Of a stretch of 7,002 bases of DNA, positions 6,494-7,002 are shown piece by piece. Each line of letters begins with the position of its first letter. Position 1 is the stretch's first letter. The notes under the pieces are model-generated. The model was given only the letters and a program-made list of their open reading frames with translations, had not been told where the DNA came from and did no database searches. The stretch comes from an uncultured Bacteroidota bacterium. GTDB taxonomy: Bacteria > Bacteroidota > Bacteroidia > Flavobacteriales > Flavobacteriaceae. The DNA lies in assembly GCA_903837025.1 (NCBI GenBank), contig CAILTC010000586.1, positions 1-7,002 on the forward strand, in the 5' to 3' direction. The translations under genes were made by a program, and so were the position numbers.

Positions 6494-7002
6494 ATGAAAA
6501 AAGCAGTATATCATCTTATAAATAAACTAGGATATAGGATTGAAAAAAAAATAAGAAACAAAAGGGAGATAGCGCCTTATTTAAATAAATTTAATATTTA
6601 AGAGAATTTCGATTTATTATTTCATTCCAAAGAGTACATATTAAATCTTAATAAAAAATTTGAAGATCTAACTATAACGAATCATAAGGAAGGTTTTCTT
6701 GTTTGCTTTTTAGACCTTACTATTTATGTTGAAAGTAATGAAGAGTTTCATATAATAAATGAAATTTTTGTTAGAAATGATTATGACTTTATTTCTGGAT
6801 CAAAATCTATAGTAATCGATATTGGAGCTAATATAGGGATTACCTCTCTGTTTTTTTCAAAATCTGATTATGTGGATAAGATTTATGCATTTGAACCCGT
6901 TTTGGATACTTTCGAACAAGCTCAATATAACCTTAGTTTGAATGCAGAAATTCATAAAGTAGAATGGATTAAAAACATTGGATTGAGAAAAAACAGCGCC
7001 AC
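6494..7002 (+). pseudogene. FkbM-family methyltransferase, broken by an in-frame stop, right end missing
   Basis: An ATG at 6494 opens 35 codons (starting MKKAVYHLINKLGYR) that end at TAA 6599-6601. The same frame then stays open for 133 codons to the window edge. Numbering through the stop as codon 36, VIDIGANIG at 107-115 is the SAM-binding motif I and YAFEP at 131-135 is the acidic post-motif, both hallmarks of FkbM-type SAM-dependent methyltransferases. No ATG, GTG or TTG occurs in frame between the TAA and motif I, so translation cannot plausibly restart to give a working enzyme. Family members O-methylate sugars or other metabolites, which fits a position just after wzm-wzt. The region is very AT-rich (about 18% GC in 6601-6660), like the end of wzt. 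Alternatives are a sequencing error, or a gene intact in other strains. The 72-base gap after wzt shows no promoter. Confidence 0.82.

Noticed and set aside
1..7002. CRISPR arrays, insertion sequences, tRNA or rRNA genes, toxin-antitoxin or defence genes
   Set aside because: None were seen on either strand: no regularly spaced repeats, transposase motifs, terminal inverted repeats or RNA gene signatures. The signs of exchange at wzt rest on composition only.

Overview
This window looks like a stretch of a surface-polysaccharide (O-antigen or capsule) biosynthesis and export locus from a member of the Bacteroidota, most probably a Flavobacterium-like species. The evidence is low GC, AT-rich gaps, no clear Shine-Dalgarno sequences, TAnnTTTG-type -7 promoter boxes, and the character of the proteins. 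The species call is inference from pattern recognition, not a database match.

Layout, left to right. (1) 93-962, plus strand: RfbA/RmlA, which makes dTDP-glucose. Its short leader carries three copies of a 12-base motif. (2) 1134-3101, plus strand: a long membrane-anchored CapD/WbpM/PglF-type UDP-sugar 4,6-dehydratase with a TTG start. (3) 3193-3930, minus strand: a PHP-family CpsB/YwqE-like tyrosine-protein phosphatase, convergent with the dehydratase. A hairpin with an A-tract on one side and a T-tract on the other separates the two and probably ends transcription in both directions. (4) 3931-4232: a 302-base divergent intergenic region with a promoter candidate at each edge and an unusual C-looped hairpin between them. 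(5) 4233-5102 and 5189-6421, plus strand: Wzm (ABC-2 permease) and Wzt (ATPase with a C-terminal glycan-binding-type extension; TTG start), together a polysaccharide exporter. (6) 6494 to the right edge, plus strand: an FkbM-family methyltransferase reading frame broken by one in-frame TAA at codon 36. It runs off the window.

How the genes fit together: RfbA and the dehydratase supply activated sugars (dTDP-glucose, en route to dTDP-rhamnose or other dTDP-deoxysugars, and UDP-4-keto-6-deoxy-HexNAc). Glycosyltransferases outside the window would build a lipid-linked chain, which Wzm/Wzt export. FkbM-type enzymes typically O-methylate glycans or other metabolites. The PHP phosphatase is of the type that regulates tyrosine-kinase-controlled polysaccharide assembly, though no kinase is seen here.

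The most informative signals are the broken FkbM gene and a sharp composition change inside wzt. GC falls from about 46% (5701-5880) to about 19% (5941-6120), at the junction between the conserved ATPase domain and the variable C-terminal domain. The low GC continues into the FkbM frame, which suggests the left border of a strain-specific cassette. I do not see a previously undescribed system; the genes belong to known families.
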